Source: Hyphomicrobium sp. (lineage in GTDB: Bacteria > Pseudomonadota > Alphaproteobacteria > Rhizobiales > Hyphomicrobiaceae). Taken from it: 64,000 nucleotides of DNA. The stretch lies in assembly GCA_003987725.1 (NCBI GenBank), contig RXJH01000008.1, positions 124,001 through 188,000 of the forward strand. Direction: 5' to 3'. A program made the position numbers and the translations under genes. Below are positions 28,944 to 38,319 of the stretch, in pieces (position 1 is the first letter of the stretch; the number at the start of each line of letters is the position of its first letter). The notes beneath the pieces were generated by a model, which saw only the letters and a program-made list of their open reading frames with translations, searched no databases and had not been told where the DNA came from.

Positions 28944-29993
28944 CTACTCGACCGGCGTCACCGTGTAGCCGGACTCGCGAAGCAAGGCGACGAGGCCCCC
29001 TGGCCCCGGCAGATGCAGCGCGCCGATTGCGATGAACGCATTGCCCTTCTCAAGAAGCGGCAAGGCGGCATCACGCATTTTGCCGTTGCGATCGACTAAG
29101 AGCGCCTTCTTGAATCCGTCGAACGTCGAGGCAGGCGCTCCGCTCTCGGCGGCAAGCACCAGCTGGAATGGCATCGCCGCCCCGATCTGGCGCTTCGCGT
29201 ACATCTGCACCATGGTTTCCATCATGTCGTCGGCGCGGTCGATGTAATCGAGCTCTACTTTCAGGATCGCGAGCTGCTGATCGTCGGGAATAGACGCCAG
29301 TGCCCCGAGTTGACTTTCAATCGTCTCGAGACCCGTAACGGTTATGCCGTGCTTTTGCGCTTCCGCCGCGACGCGCAGGTCGAGAACGGCCTTGCCGGAA
29401 GCGACTTGCTTGCGTTCGCAGTCGGACGTCGCAAGTAACAAACTGACGAGCCAAGGCTTCATCAGCGCCGCGAACTCGCCCGGCATCCCGGATTTCACGA
29501 CAATCTTCTCGACCTTTTTGTAGTCGCCGTCCGATAGCATGCTCTTCAGCGATTGCCCGTCGGAATAGACGATAAGCTTGGCTGCATTCCCCATCGCAGC
29601 CGCCATGGCCTGGGGCGATAGATCGGCGATCTCGAGCGCAACGGACTTCGAATGCGCGATGGCATCGATGGCAGCGGGTGGAAGTTCGGCGATGCGCGGA
29701 TCGCTGAGATGCATCGTTCCGAATAAATAGGATGTCCCGACCCCCGGCTTTTCGACCTTCCACAGCATCGCTTCGGTGTTGGAGAGCGTTTTGCTCTCGG
29801 CCATCACCTTCGCGTAGAGGTCAGGCTTTTTGGCCTGCATCTCGGCCAGCATATCCGTCCCTTGACAATGGGTGTCATCGGCGAGCGCCGGGCCACTTGC
29901 GAACCCGCCGGCGATAAAAATCAGCGCGAAAATCGTGCGGCGGCTGCGTTGCAACGTTCGGGATAAGGCGGGCATGGAAATACTCTTGAACAA
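28944..29993 (-). CDS. TraB/GumN-family exported protein
   Basis: This 349-residue protein has an N-terminal signal sequence (hydrophobic TIFALIFIAGGFASGPALA, after a basic start). The TraB/GumN signature LFGTMHLSDPRI and the C-terminal AFIAIGALHLPGPGGLVALLRESGY are present; the conserved GxxH sites may bind metal, as in the Tiki-like erythromycin-esterase-like fold, but bacterial function is unknown. It follows xerC after 12 bases and is probably co-transcribed with it. It ends four bases from lpdA. Confidence 0.88.
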   Translation of the reverse strand: MFKSISMPALSRTLQRSRRTIFALIFIAGGFASGPALADDTHCQGTDMLAEMQAKKPDLYAKVMAESKTLSNTEAMLWKVEKPGVGTSYLFGTMHLSDPRIAELPPAAIDAIAHSKSVALEIADLSPQAMAAAMGNAAKLIVYSDGQSLKSMLSDGDYKKVEKIVVKSGMPGEFAALMKPWLVSLLLATSDCERKQVASGKAVLDLRVAAEAQKHGITVTGLETIESQLGALASIPDDQQLAILKVELDYIDRADDMMETMVQMYAKRQIGAAMPFQLVLAAESGAPASTFDGFKKALLVDRNGKMRDAALPLLEKGNAFIAIGALHLPGPGGLVALLRESGYTVTPVE

Positions 29994-30005
29994 TCGTCAG
30001 CGGCC

Positions 30006-30977
30006 TTATCGGCGCGCCGCTCTCGGATGAGCTTGATCATAAACCGTCAGCAAACGCGCCCTGTCCACTTCCGTATAGACTTGCGTCGTCGAGAGCGAGG
30101 CATGGCCCAAAAGCTCCTGAATTTGCCGTAAATCAGCGCCTGCTGATAGCAGGTGCGTCGCGAACGAATGGCGCAACGCATGCGGTGTCGCCGTATCCGG
30201 CAATTGCAGTTCGAGACGCAACTTTTCCATCGCCAGCTGGATCAGCCTTGGCGACAAGGGGCCGCCGCGCGCCCCGCGAAAAAGCGGTCTCTCCGGTTCC
30301 AGAGGATATGGGCAGAGCCGCATGTATTTCGAGATCGCCTCGGAAACGACGGCGAGCGCTGGGACGAGGCGCTCTTTCCCGCCTTTGCCGGTGACGTGCA
30401 TGATATCGCGGCCGTCGATCGGTGCCGTGCGCGGCGTCAGGCTCAAAGCTTCGCTGATACGCAATCCAGACCCGTAAAGCAGCATCAGGACGGCGGTGTC
30501 GCGCGCTGTGATCCATTCCGCCGCGTCGCCTTCGCTCCGCTCGACGAGCGAGGCCGCGCCCCGAACCGTCAAAGGCTTTGGAATGGAATGCGGGATCTTC
30601 GGAGCGGCCACCTGCAGCGCGGCCCGGTTTTTCAGGGTGTCCTCGCGTTCGAGCCATCGGAACAATGTGCGCAGCGCCGAGAGTGACCGCGCCAGAGACC
30701 GCGACGTCACTCCAGCCTTTCGCCGCCCGGCGAGGAACGCGCGAATGGTCTTCGCATCCAGCCTTTCGAGATCGGCAAGGCACGGCGGATGACCGAGATG
30801 CTTCTTTAGGAATGCCAGGAACTGCCGCGCATCGCGCTCGTAGGCCTCGCGCGTCGCCGCGCTCTGCCCGCGCTCGACGACCAGGTGATCGAGCCACGCC
30901 TCGATGACGCCCTTGAGTTCGCCGCTAAGCGGCAACTCGGCATCTCCAGCCAGGACTTCGTCGAGCGATTGCGCCAA
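30006..30977 (-). CDS. xerC: Tyrosine recombinase XerC
   Basis: The 323-residue protein is a Xer-type tyrosine recombinase, which resolves chromosome dimers at dif. The catalytic Arg is in GSGLRISEAL, Lys in GKGGKERLVP, the HxxR in HALRHSFATHLL, the second His in LLGHASLSTTQVY, and the Tyr nucleophile in that last motif. Alphaproteobacteria usually have XerC and XerD; the position beside a TraB/GumN gene and the housekeeping context suggest XerC, though XerD cannot be excluded by eye. The start is a TTG at 30977 with a GGGGGG tract upstream. No mobile-element signs are seen nearby. Confidence 0.85.
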   Translation of the reverse strand: MAQSLDEVLAGDAELPLSGELKGVIEAWLDHLVVERGQSAATREAYERDARQFLAFLKKHLGHPPCLADLERLDAKTIRAFLAGRRKAGVTSRSLARSLSALRTLFRWLEREDTLKNRAALQVAAPKIPHSIPKPLTVRGAASLVERSEGDAAEWITARDTAVLMLLYGSGLRISEALSLTPRTAPIDGRDIMHVTGKGGKERLVPALAVVSEAISKYMRLCPYPLEPERPLFRGARGGPLSPRLIQLAMEKLRLELQLPDTATPHALRHSFATHLLSAGADLRQIQELLGHASLSTTQVYTEVDRARLLTVYDQAHPRAARR

Positions 30978-31069
30978 AATTTGCCCCCCACGTCGGCGTC
31001 GAGTTGGCGTCGAGCGTCATGTCCGACCGTCGGCCGCGTTGGTTAATCAAAAGTTAACGCCGACGCGTA

Positions 31070-32494
31070 CTAAAGCAACTTGCCGGGGTTGAGGATCCCC
31101 TTGGGGTCAAGCGCGTGCTTGATCGCGCGCATCATATCGATCTCGACGGCGGACTTATACCGCACAAGCGCTTCGCGCTTCATTTGCCCGATGCCGTGCT
31201 CGGCCGAAATCGATCCATCGAGCTGCGTCACGAGATCGAAGATCGCTTCGGCCATCGTGTCCCAGAGGGCCAGATACTGCGCGCGATCCATTTTCTCAGG
31301 CTGGCTGACGTTATAGTGCAAATTGCCGTCGCCGAAATGTCCGAACGGCACCGGCCGCGCGCCCGGACAAACGCGTTCGACAACCGCCGCAGCACGTTCG
31401 AGAAACTCGGGAATGCGCGCGACGGGCACCGAGATGTCGTGCTTGATGCTGCCGCCCGCGCCCTTCTGCGCTTCCGAAAAAGCATCACGCAGTTGCCAGA
31501 AATTTTCCGCTTGCCGGAGCGACCGCGCAATGGTGGCATCGGAAATGAGACCCTTGGCATGCGCGCTCGCCAGGAAAGGCTCGATGGTGTTGGGGATGCG
31601 CGCGCCGGTCCCGCCGTGCGAAAGTTCGATGAGCGCGTACCACGGATAGGCATCTGTGAACGGGTCGCGCAGATTGGGGACGTAGCTCAGCGCAAACTCC
31701 TGCGCGCGATGCGCCCAGAATTCGAATGCGGTCAGCGCTCCACCAGCTTCCGCTTCGGCCATGCGAAAGAGCCTCAGTGCATGCTTCGGCGATTGCAGCG
31801 CGACGATTGCGGTCTCGCGTTCCGCCGGCGTCGGAAAGAGCTTCACACACGCAGCTGTGATGACGCCGAGCGTTCCTTCCGAGCCGATCAGCAGATCTCG
31901 GAGATCGTACCCGGTGTTATCTTTTTTGAGACGCCGCAAACCGTTCCAGACGCGGCCATCGGCAAGTACGGCCTCGAGCCCGAGCGTCAGACTTCGGGCA
32001 TTGCCGTAGGCCAGAACGGCGGTGCCGCCTGCGTTCGTTGCCAGCACGCCGCCGATTTGTGCGCTGCCTTCGGATGCGAGACTGAGCGGAAAGATCCGGC
32101 CCGCAGCGATGGCTGTCTGCTGCGCGGCATGCAACGTCACGCCCGCTTCGACGATCATCGTTCCACCGGCGGCATCGACGTCGCGAACAGCCTTGAGACG
32201 GCCGAGCGACAGCACGACTTCATTGCCGACGAGCGAAGGAATCTGCCCGCCGACTAGGCCCGTATTGCCGCCTTGCGGAACGATCGCGACGTCTTCCGTA
32301 TGGGCGAGTGCCAGGATTCGCGAGACTTCTTCGGTCGAGCCGGGCCGCAACACGACTGGCGTCTTACCCGTATAGCGGTCCCGCCATTCGGTGAGATATC
32401 CGGCCTGATCGTCGGCGCGCGTCAACGCATGTGCGTCGCCGACGATGTGTGCGAAGCGCTCGATCAGATCGTTCGATAAGGTCCGTGTTCGCAC
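31070..32494 (-). CDS. FAD-linked oxidase (GlcD/D-2-hydroxyacid dehydrogenase-like)
   Basis: This 474-residue protein has a PCMH FAD-binding domain (VVLRPGSTEEVSRIL, then PQGGNTGLVGGQIP) and the C-terminal cap domain of GlcD-type enzymes, ending ISAEHGIGQMKREALVRYKSAVE. The family oxidises D-2-hydroxy acids such as D-lactate, glycolate or D-2-hydroxyglutarate. The substrate is not clear from sequence. The start is a GTG at 32494. It lies 15 bases after tal on the same strand and upstream of xerC. Confidence 0.9.
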   Translation of the reverse strand: MRTRTLSNDLIERFAHIVGDAHALTRADDQAGYLTEWRDRYTGKTPVVLRPGSTEEVSRILALAHTEDVAIVPQGGNTGLVGGQIPSLVGNEVVLSLGRLKAVRDVDAAGGTMIVEAGVTLHAAQQTAIAAGRIFPLSLASEGSAQIGGVLATNAGGTAVLAYGNARSLTLGLEAVLADGRVWNGLRRLKKDNTGYDLRDLLIGSEGTLGVITAACVKLFPTPAERETAIVALQSPKHALRLFRMAEAEAGGALTAFEFWAHRAQEFALSYVPNLRDPFTDAYPWYALIELSHGGTGARIPNTIEPFLASAHAKGLISDATIARSLRQAENFWQLRDAFSEAQKGAGGSIKHDISVPVARIPEFLERAAAVVERVCPGARPVPFGHFGDGNLHYNVSQPEKMDRAQYLALWDTMAEAIFDLVTQLDGSISAEHGIGQMKREALVRYKSAVEIDMMRAIKHALDPKGILNPGKLL

Positions 32495-32509
32495 TTTGTC
32501 GTGCCTGCC

Positions 32510-33166
32510 TCACACGATTTTTTGCCCGGTCTTCTTCCAGTCGTTGACGAAGGTGACGAGTCCTGCATCGGTCAGCGGATGCTTGACGAGCGCCTTCAGG
32601 ATGGCTGGCGGAATAGTCGCCACGTCGGCGCCGATCATCGCCGCCTCTTTGACATGGTTCACGGTGCGGATGGACGCCGCGAGAATGTCCGTCGAGAGAT
32701 CGGGATAGTTGTCGTAGATCGCGCGGATCTCGCGAATGACGTCCATGCCATTGAGGCCGATGTCGTCGAGACGCCCGATGAACGGCGAAACGAACGTCGC
32801 GCCGGCCTTCGCCGCGAGCAATGCCTGGTTCGCAGAAAAGCACAGCGTCACGTTCACCATCGTGCCGTCGCCGGTCAGCGCTTTGCAGGCTTTGAGGCCA
32901 TCCAGCGTCAACGGCACTTTGATCGTGACGTTCTTCGCGATTCTACGCAGCACTTCCGCTTCCTGCATCATGCCGGCGTAGTCGGTCGCTGCGACCTCGG
33001 CCGATACCGGCCCCGGAACCACGGCGCAAATCTCTTTGACGATTTCCTTGAAGTCGCGGCCGGCCTTCGCAACAAGAGACGGGTTCGTCGTGACGCCGTC
33101 CAGCAAGCCCGTCGCCGCCAACTCTTTGATCTCAGTCACGTCGGCGGTATCGACGAAGAATTTCAT
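32510..33166 (-). CDS. tal: Transaldolase (fructose-6-phosphate aldolase-like)
   Basis: The 218-residue TIM-barrel protein belongs to the short TalC/FsaA group of transaldolases, which move dihydroxyacetone units between sugar phosphates. The start [17 protein letters not shown] is the family start. The Schiff-base Lys lies in [10 protein letters not shown], and [12 protein letters not shown] and TDGTMV-like segments follow. Whether it is a transaldolase or an aldolase cannot be told by eye. GAGGAAAGAA-type ribosome binding precedes the ATG. priA lies divergently, about 80 bases away. Confidence 0.92.
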   Translation of the reverse strand: MKFFVDTADVTEIKELAATGLLDGVTTNPSLVAKAGRDFKEIVKEICAVVPGPVSAEVAATDYAGMMQEAEVLRRIAKNVTIKVPLTLDGLKACKALTGDGTMVNVTLCFSANQALLAAKAGATFVSPFIGRLDDIGLNGMDVIREIRAIYDNYPDLSTDILAASIRTVNHVKEAAMIGADVATIPPAILKALVKHPLTDAGLVTFVNDWKKTGQKIV

Positions 33167-33249
33167 TTCTTTCTCCTCACCTCGTCCTTAAGTCTTGGCC
33201 CTGCCTTTGGTGCGCCGCAACTTCCCGGCAAACCTAGCACGACCGATTC

Positions 33250-35505
33250 TTGGAGGAAGCTTCTAGTCCGTTGAACGCCCCTTTGGATAGCCTGCTTCAA
33301 ATCCTGGACAACAACGCCGCCGCGGCCTCTCGCAGCGTCCCCGTGCTGATGCCCGTGGCGCTCGACCAGACCTACGATTATCTGGTGCCGGAGGGGATGG
33401 ACGCGGAGCCGGGCGCCTTCGTGCTCGTGCCGTTCGGACCGCAAACACGCATCGGGATTGTTTGGGATACGCCGCGCGGCGAGGGTAAACCCGTTGATCC
33501 GAAGAAGCTTAAGGCTCTGACGAGCCGCATTGACGCACCTTGCCTGCCCGAAATTTCGATGCGCTTCGCCGAATGGGTGGCGCGCTACACTTTAGCGCCA
33601 CTCGGCATGGTCGCGCGCATGATGATGAGTGCCGACGCCGCCTTCGAGCCGCCGAAGCACCGTTTTGGCGTCTGCATCGTCGAAGGCGCGGCGCCTCCGC
33701 CGAAGATGACCCCAGCCCGCACGCGCGTCATGGAAATCGCCGCCGACGGTCTCGTGCGCTCGAAATCGGATCTCGCCAATCTCGCCGGCTGCTCGACGGG
33801 CGTGATCGATGGTCTCGCAGCTGCCGGCATGCTCGTCGAAGTCGCAATCCCCGAACGCGTCTTTCCACGTCCACACGCCCATCATGGCGTCACCGACTTC
33901 ACCGCCGATCAGACGCGCGCTGTCGAAAGCCTGAGAAGCGCCGTCGACGCCGGAAATTTCTCAGTCACCTTGCTCGACGGCGTCACCGGCTCAGGCAAAA
34001 CGGAAGTCTATTTCGAAGCGGTGGCGCGCGCGCTTGCAGCCGGCCGCCAAACCCTCATCCTGCTGCCCGAGATCGCGCTGACGAGCCAGTTCCTCGACCG
34101 CTTCGCGCGCCGCTTCGGGGCGCCGCCCGTCGAATGGCATTCGGCACTTAGCCCGGCGGAACGCGGCCGCATCTGGAAAGGCGTCGCGCGCGGAGACGTC
34201 CGCTGTGTCGTCGGCGCGCGCTCGGCGCTGTTTCTGCCGTTCTCGGATCTCGGCCTCATCGTCGTCGACGAAGAGCACGACCAGGGTTTCAAGCAGGATG
34301 ATCGCGTGCACTATCAGGGGCGCGACATGGCCGTCGTGCGCGGCAACCTCGGGAAATTCCCCGTCATCCTCGCATCCGCGACGCCTTCGATCGAAAGCCA
34401 CGTGAACGCGCTCATCGGGCGGTATCGACATGCGGTGCTTCCGGGACGCTTCTCGGGTGTCGAAATGCCGGGCGTCTCGGCGATCGATCTCCGCACGGAA
34501 AAACTCACGCCCGGCAAATGGCTGGCCGAGCGGCTCGTCGCGTCGATGACCGAGACGATGGAAAAAGGCCAGCAAACGCTGCTCTTCTTGAACAGGCGCG
34601 GCTACGCACCGCTGACGCTGTGCCGGTCGTGCGGACATCGCCTCGAGTGCCCGCAATGTACGGCTTGGCTTGTCGAGCATCGATTCAAGAAAAAGCTGAC
34701 GTGCCACCACTGCGGCTTCTCGCTGTCGCTTCCGGAGAAATGCCCGAAGTGCGCCGCGCCCGGCTCCCTCGTCGCCTGCGGCCCGGGTGTCGAGCGCGTG
34801 CAGGAGGAGGTCGCCGAGCGCTTCCCGAATGCGCGTGTCGCTCTGCTCTCGTCCGATCTTATTCCGGGACTGCCCGAAATGCGCGAGATGATCCGCGGCA
34901 TCGAAGCCCGCGAGTTCGACATCATCATCGGTACGCAGATCGTCGCCAAGGGACATAACTTCCCAGGACTCGCGCTCGTCGGCGTCGTCGATGGCGATTT
35001 GGGACTGGCCCATGGCGCCGATCCGCGCTCTGCCGAACGTACGTTCCAGCTCTTGCATCAGGTGACGGGCCGCGCCGGCCGCACGAGCTTCGTCGGCCGC
35101 GGCTTCGTGCAAACCTATTCGCCGGAGCACCCGGTGATGGCGGCAATCGTCGCCGGCGACCGCAACGCGTTCCTGAATTATGAGGTCAAGACCCGCCAAG
35201 CCGGGCTCCTGCCGCCCTACGGCCGCTTGGCGGCCATCGTCATCTCGGCGCGCGACAAACCCCTGACCGAACAGGTCGCCCGTGAAATCGCGCGGCGAGC
35301 CCCCCCAAGCGACGTCATTTCCGTGCTGGGCCCGTCCGAAGCCCCCATTGCCGTCGTGCGCGGCCGCCACCGCTGGCGCCTGCTCGTGAAAGCCCCGCGC
35401 GACGTAGACCTCCAAAGCTATTTGCGGGCATGGGCTGGAATGATTCCAAAACTCAAGTCCGACGTTCGGATCACGGTCGATATCGACCCCTATAATTTCC
35501 TCTGA
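33250..35505 (+). CDS. priA: Primosomal helicase PriA
   Basis: PriA restarts stalled replication forks. The protein has up to 751 residues: the 3'-end binding domain (VPVLMPVALDQTYDYLVP), Walker A in GVTGSGKTEVYFEA, the DEEH box (VDEEHD), and eight zinc-binding cysteines in CRSCGHRLECPQC, CHHCG and CPKC. GRAGR marks helicase motif VI. The start is unsure: TTG at 33250, with a second TTG at 33271 that has GGAGGA 13 bases before it. Length agrees with alphaproteobacterial PriA. Confidence 0.95.
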   Translation: MEEASSPLNAPLDSLLQILDNNAAAASRSVPVLMPVALDQTYDYLVPEGMDAEPGAFVLVPFGPQTRIGIVWDTPRGEGKPVDPKKLKALTSRIDAPCLPEISMRFAEWVARYTLAPLGMVARMMMSADAAFEPPKHRFGVCIVEGAAPPPKMTPARTRVMEIAADGLVRSKSDLANLAGCSTGVIDGLAAAGMLVEVAIPERVFPRPHAHHGVTDFTADQTRAVESLRSAVDAGNFSVTLLDGVTGSGKTEVYFEAVARALAAGRQTLILLPEIALTSQFLDRFARRFGAPPVEWHSALSPAERGRIWKGVARGDVRCVVGARSALFLPFSDLGLIVVDEEHDQGFKQDDRVHYQGRDMAVVRGNLGKFPVILASATPSIESHVNALIGRYRHAVLPGRFSGVEMPGVSAIDLRTEKLTPGKWLAERLVASMTETMEKGQQTLLFLNRRGYAPLTLCRSCGHRLECPQCTAWLVEHRFKKKLTCHHCGFSLSLPEKCPKCAAPGSLVACGPGVERVQEEVAERFPNARVALLSSDLIPGLPEMREMIRGIEAREFDIIIGTQIVAKGHNFPGLALVGVVDGDLGLAHGADPRSAERTFQLLHQVTGRAGRTSFVGRGFVQTYSPEHPVMAAIVAGDRNAFLNYEVKTRQAGLLPPYGRLAAIVISARDKPLTEQVAREIARRAPPSDVISVLGPSEAPIAVVRGRHRWRLLVKAPRDVDLQSYLRAWAGMIPKLKSDVRITVDIDPYNFL

Positions 35506-35678
35506 TTTGAGTTCGACGAGTTCGAGCGCTTCTGCGGCATGTTTGCCATAAGCCGCGAACCACTTAAGCGAATGGCCCGCCCGTCATTCCGCCCGCTCCG
35601 CAAATCGTCTAAACGACGATGAGGCCCACGGCCTGCGCCGAGCCCGATGAACCATTAAGCCTACCACGAAAGCACTTT

Positions 35679-36629
35679 ATGTCACTTCGCATTGCCGTCC
35701 AGATGGACCCGATCGATCGCATCGACATTTCCGGCGATTCGACGTTCGCCATTCTTCTCGAAGCGCAGAAGCGCGGACATGACATTTTTTATTACACGCC
35801 GTTCGATCTTGCCTTGCGCGGCGACAAACTTCTAGCGCGCGGCCAGACGTTGAAGGTCGAAGATAAGCGCGGCGCGCACTACGCGCTTTCCAATCCGCGC
35901 ACCGAAAATCTGGGCGATCTCGACGTCGTGCTGCTGCGGCAGGATCCGCCGTTCGATATGGCCTACATTACGACCACGCATCTGCTCGAACGAATCCATC
36001 CGAAAACACTCGTCGTCAACGATCCAACGAGCGTGCGCAACGCGCCGGAAAAGTTGTTCGTGCTGGACTTCCTCGATCTGATGCCGCCGACGCTCGTCAC
36101 GCGTTCGCTCGCCGATGTGCAGGCCTTTCGCGCCGAATACAAAGACATCATCGTCAAGCCGCTCTACGGCAACGGCGGAGCAGCCGTGTTCCGTATCCGG
36201 CCCGAGGACGGCAATCTGGGCTCCCTCGTCGAGCTCTTCCAAACGGTGTTCCGCGAACCCTTCATGGTGCAGGAGTTCCGCCCCGAGGTGAAGGAAGGCG
36301 ACAAGCGCATCATCCTCGTTGACGGCGAGATCGCAGGCGCCATCAACCGCATTCCGCAAGCCGGAGAGACGCGATCGAACCTGCACGTCGGCGGCACCGC
36401 CACGAAGGTCGAACTGACCGATCGCGATCGCGAGATCTGTGCGCGTCTCAAACCCGAATTGAAACGCCGCGGCCTGATCTTCACGGGCATCGACGTCATC
36501 GGTCCTTACATCACCGAGATCAACGTCACGTCTCCGACGGGCATCCGCCAGGTCAAGAACTTCGGCGGCAACGACATCGCCGCGATGATCTGGGACGTTA
36601 TCGAAGACAAGAGAAAGCTGGGTTCATGA
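35679..36629 (+). CDS. gshB: Glutathione synthetase
   Basis: GshB joins gamma-glutamylcysteine with glycine using ATP. From ATG 35679 the protein has 316 residues and begins MSLRIAVQMDPIDRIDISGDST, the conserved start; an ATG at 35619 is less likely. ATP-grasp segments include IIVKPLYGNGGAAVFRI and MVQEFRPEVKEGDKRIILVDGE, and the end ITEINVTSPTGIRQ is typical. The 173-base region before it, after priA, holds no gene. The next gene overlaps its stop by four bases. Confidence 0.95.
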   Translation: MSLRIAVQMDPIDRIDISGDSTFAILLEAQKRGHDIFYYTPFDLALRGDKLLARGQTLKVEDKRGAHYALSNPRTENLGDLDVVLLRQDPPFDMAYITTTHLLERIHPKTLVVNDPTSVRNAPEKLFVLDFLDLMPPTLVTRSLADVQAFRAEYKDIIVKPLYGNGGAAVFRIRPEDGNLGSLVELFQTVFREPFMVQEFRPEVKEGDKRIILVDGEIAGAINRIPQAGETRSNLHVGGTATKVELTDRDREICARLKPELKRRGLIFTGIDVIGPYITEINVTSPTGIRQVKNFGGNDIAAMIWDVIEDKRKLGS

Positions 36630-37165
36630 GCGCACGCGTCGAGGTCATGGGAACGAAAGGCACTTTCACGATGAGATCGATCGCGATCGCAAGCTCGCTG
36701 GCAGCGCTGTCATTGGTTGCCCTCGCGTTGCCATTGCATGAGGCTCAGGCTGTCACGGCCTCACCGTTCGCGCCGCTGATCGGCAGGTGGTCGGGCATCG
36801 GCATGATCGGCTACAAGGCGAGCCCGCCCGAAAAGATCAAATGCCGGGCGACGTACCTTTTGACCGACACCGAAGACGAGCTGAAGCAAACGATCCGCTG
36901 CGCGACCGCGGGCGGCGCTGTCGAGATCATCAGCAACGTGAAGGAAAACGCCGGTAAGCTGACGGGCCACTGGAAAGAGACGATCCACAATTTCGAAGGC
37001 GACCTGACCGGTGACGTGACGCCGAAAGGCTTTCACGTCGTCATCCAGGGCAGCGACGTCGCCGCCAACATGGACATCGTAGTGAACAACGATAAGCAGG
37101 CGGTAGAAATTCAGTTCACCAACTCATCCCTGATCGGCATGACGCTGGTGATGACGAAGGGGTAG
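36626..37165 (+). CDS. Exported protein overlapping gshB
   Basis: The ATG overlaps the gshB stop (ATGA). An internal ATG at 36671 begins a clean signal peptide (MRSIAIASSLAALSLVALA, cleavage near LHEAQA) and would give 164 residues; either start is possible. The mature part has two Cys (IKCRATYLL and QTIRCATAG) and beta-rich segments such as GHWKETIHNFEGDLTGDV, resembling small periplasmic beta-barrel proteins seen in rhizobia. I cannot assign a function. Confidence 0.7.
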   Translation: MSARVEVMGTKGTFTMRSIAIASSLAALSLVALALPLHEAQAVTASPFAPLIGRWSGIGMIGYKASPPEKIKCRATYLLTDTEDELKQTIRCATAGGAVEIISNVKENAGKLTGHWKETIHNFEGDLTGDVTPKGFHVVIQGSDVAANMDIVVNNDKQAVEIQFTNSSLIGMTLVMTKG

Positions 37166-37180
37166 GGCGAACGCTGTTCA

Positions 37181-37211
37181 TTGTCGGTCTTTACGTCCTG
37201 AAGGATATTAT
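37181..37211 (+). promoter_or_regulatory. Possible promoter for the HEPN-like gene
   Basis: TATTAT (37206-37211) is a good -10 match. TTGTCG (37181-37186) is 19 bases away, longer than ideal. It lies 38 bases before the ATG of the next gene. Confidence 0.35.
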
Positions 37212-37215
37212 ACTT

Positions 37216-37239
37216 CCCAAACTCAAAATTGGGTTTGGG
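37216..37239 (+). promoter_or_regulatory. Leader hairpin that can hide a ribosome-binding site
   Basis: CCCAAAC (37216-37222) pairs with GTTTGGG (37233-37239) around 10 bases. The right arm contains most of the GGGGG tract that would serve as ribosome-binding site for the ATG at 37249. Pairing would therefore lower translation. This is read directly from the sequence; the regulatory role is inference. Confidence 0.4.
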
Positions 37240-37248
37240 GGCTAGCCA

Positions 37249-38169
37249 ATGAACGAGCTAGCACCTTTACATCTGCGCGCCGCAAGCGCCGATGGGAGCC
37301 GAATAGTGATCAACTTTTCCCTATATGATTTTCTTTTCGCCTACCGGCTTCTCGTGCAAGAGCGGGAGCAAGCGATGGCTCGTGAAAAGGAGTCCGTATC
37401 AGTTCTTGGCGGCGTAGCTCTAAGGAACTTACGTTGGGTTACACCGCGTATCGCCCGCTTAAATTCGCCTGCGGTTAAGGAGCGCCTGGAGGTGGCTAAG
37501 ATGCATCTGGCATCCGGCTCTGTCGCATGTGGAGTGCTTGGATACGAACTTGGACAGTTGATCCAGTTGATTGAAGAAGACGTTCACAAGGAGAGCTTCT
37601 TCCAGTACGATCACGAGGGTGCATATCTGTTGCGATCGTACCGAGAAGAGTGGGACCAGACCTTCTATTCATTCACCGCGGAAGAGGAAGATTCAGATTA
37701 CGACCTGGATTTTGAAATCAGGTCGGGCGTGGATTGCTACGCTCTACAGCAATACACCGCGAGTGTTTTTCATATGATGCGAGTGGCGGAGATTGGCCTT
37801 CGCGTTTTAGCAAAGGAGCGCGGGGTAACGCTGCCAAAAGATAAGCCCGTGGAGTATGCAAATTGGCAGGAAGTCATACGGGAAATCGACAAGAGCATTA
37901 AGGTGATAGGAAGTTCATGGCCAGCGAGCAAGAAGAAGGATCGGGCTTTGGCGTTCTATAATAACGCCATCATATCTCTAAATGCCCTGAAGGATATTTT
38001 TCGAAATCAAACGATGCATCTTCGTGGCCAATTCTTCGAATCCGATGCGTCCCGGGCGATGAACATGACTAAGGAGTTTATGAATAACCTTGGCTGGTCT
38101 TTAACAGAGAGTCATCGTGGCCCCATCGATTGGGATCAGGAAATGATCGACGACCCCGAAGGGCCTTAG
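37249..38169 (+). CDS. HEPN-like protein, possible RNase or accessory toxin
   Basis: This 306-residue protein ends in a helical domain that contains R-x4-H: Arg252 and His257 in DIFRNQTMH, preceded by FYNNAIISLNALK. That is the catalytic pattern of HEPN ribonucleases, common in toxin-antitoxin and defence systems. The N-terminal 130 residues are helical and acidic without a recognised motif. Base composition is visibly lower in GC than the neighbours, with more A/T-ending codons, suggesting recent transfer. No antitoxin-like gene (MNT or small partner) is adjacent. Function is inferred from the motif alone and could be only structural. Confidence 0.65.
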   Translation: MNELAPLHLRAASADGSRIVINFSLYDFLFAYRLLVQEREQAMAREKESVSVLGGVALRNLRWVTPRIARLNSPAVKERLEVAKMHLASGSVACGVLGYELGQLIQLIEEDVHKESFFQYDHEGAYLLRSYREEWDQTFYSFTAEEEDSDYDLDFEIRSGVDCYALQQYTASVFHMMRVAEIGLRVLAKERGVTLPKDKPVEYANWQEVIREIDKSIKVIGSSWPASKKKDRALAFYNNAIISLNALKDIFRNQTMHLRGQFFESDASRAMNMTKEFMNNLGWSLTESHRGPIDWDQEMIDDPEGP

Positions 38170-38274
38170 CGCCTGGGGCGCGCACCTATTTGGCGCGCTT
38201 CTTCATGGCTTCCTGAAACCGTTTAGTCCGCTAGCCTCTATTGGTCGTGACAACGGCTCGTTCCCCATTCGTTC

Positions 38275-38303
38275 TTGACTTTGTCTCAACCTGCTGATTA
38301 GCT
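38275..38303 (+). promoter_or_regulatory. Possible promoter for comM
   Basis: TTGACT (38275-38280), a 17-base spacer and TTAGCT (38298-38303) lie just before the ATG at 38320. The -35 is good, the -10 weak. Confidence 0.35.
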
Positions 38304-38319
38304 CCCTCTAGGGGGCAAA

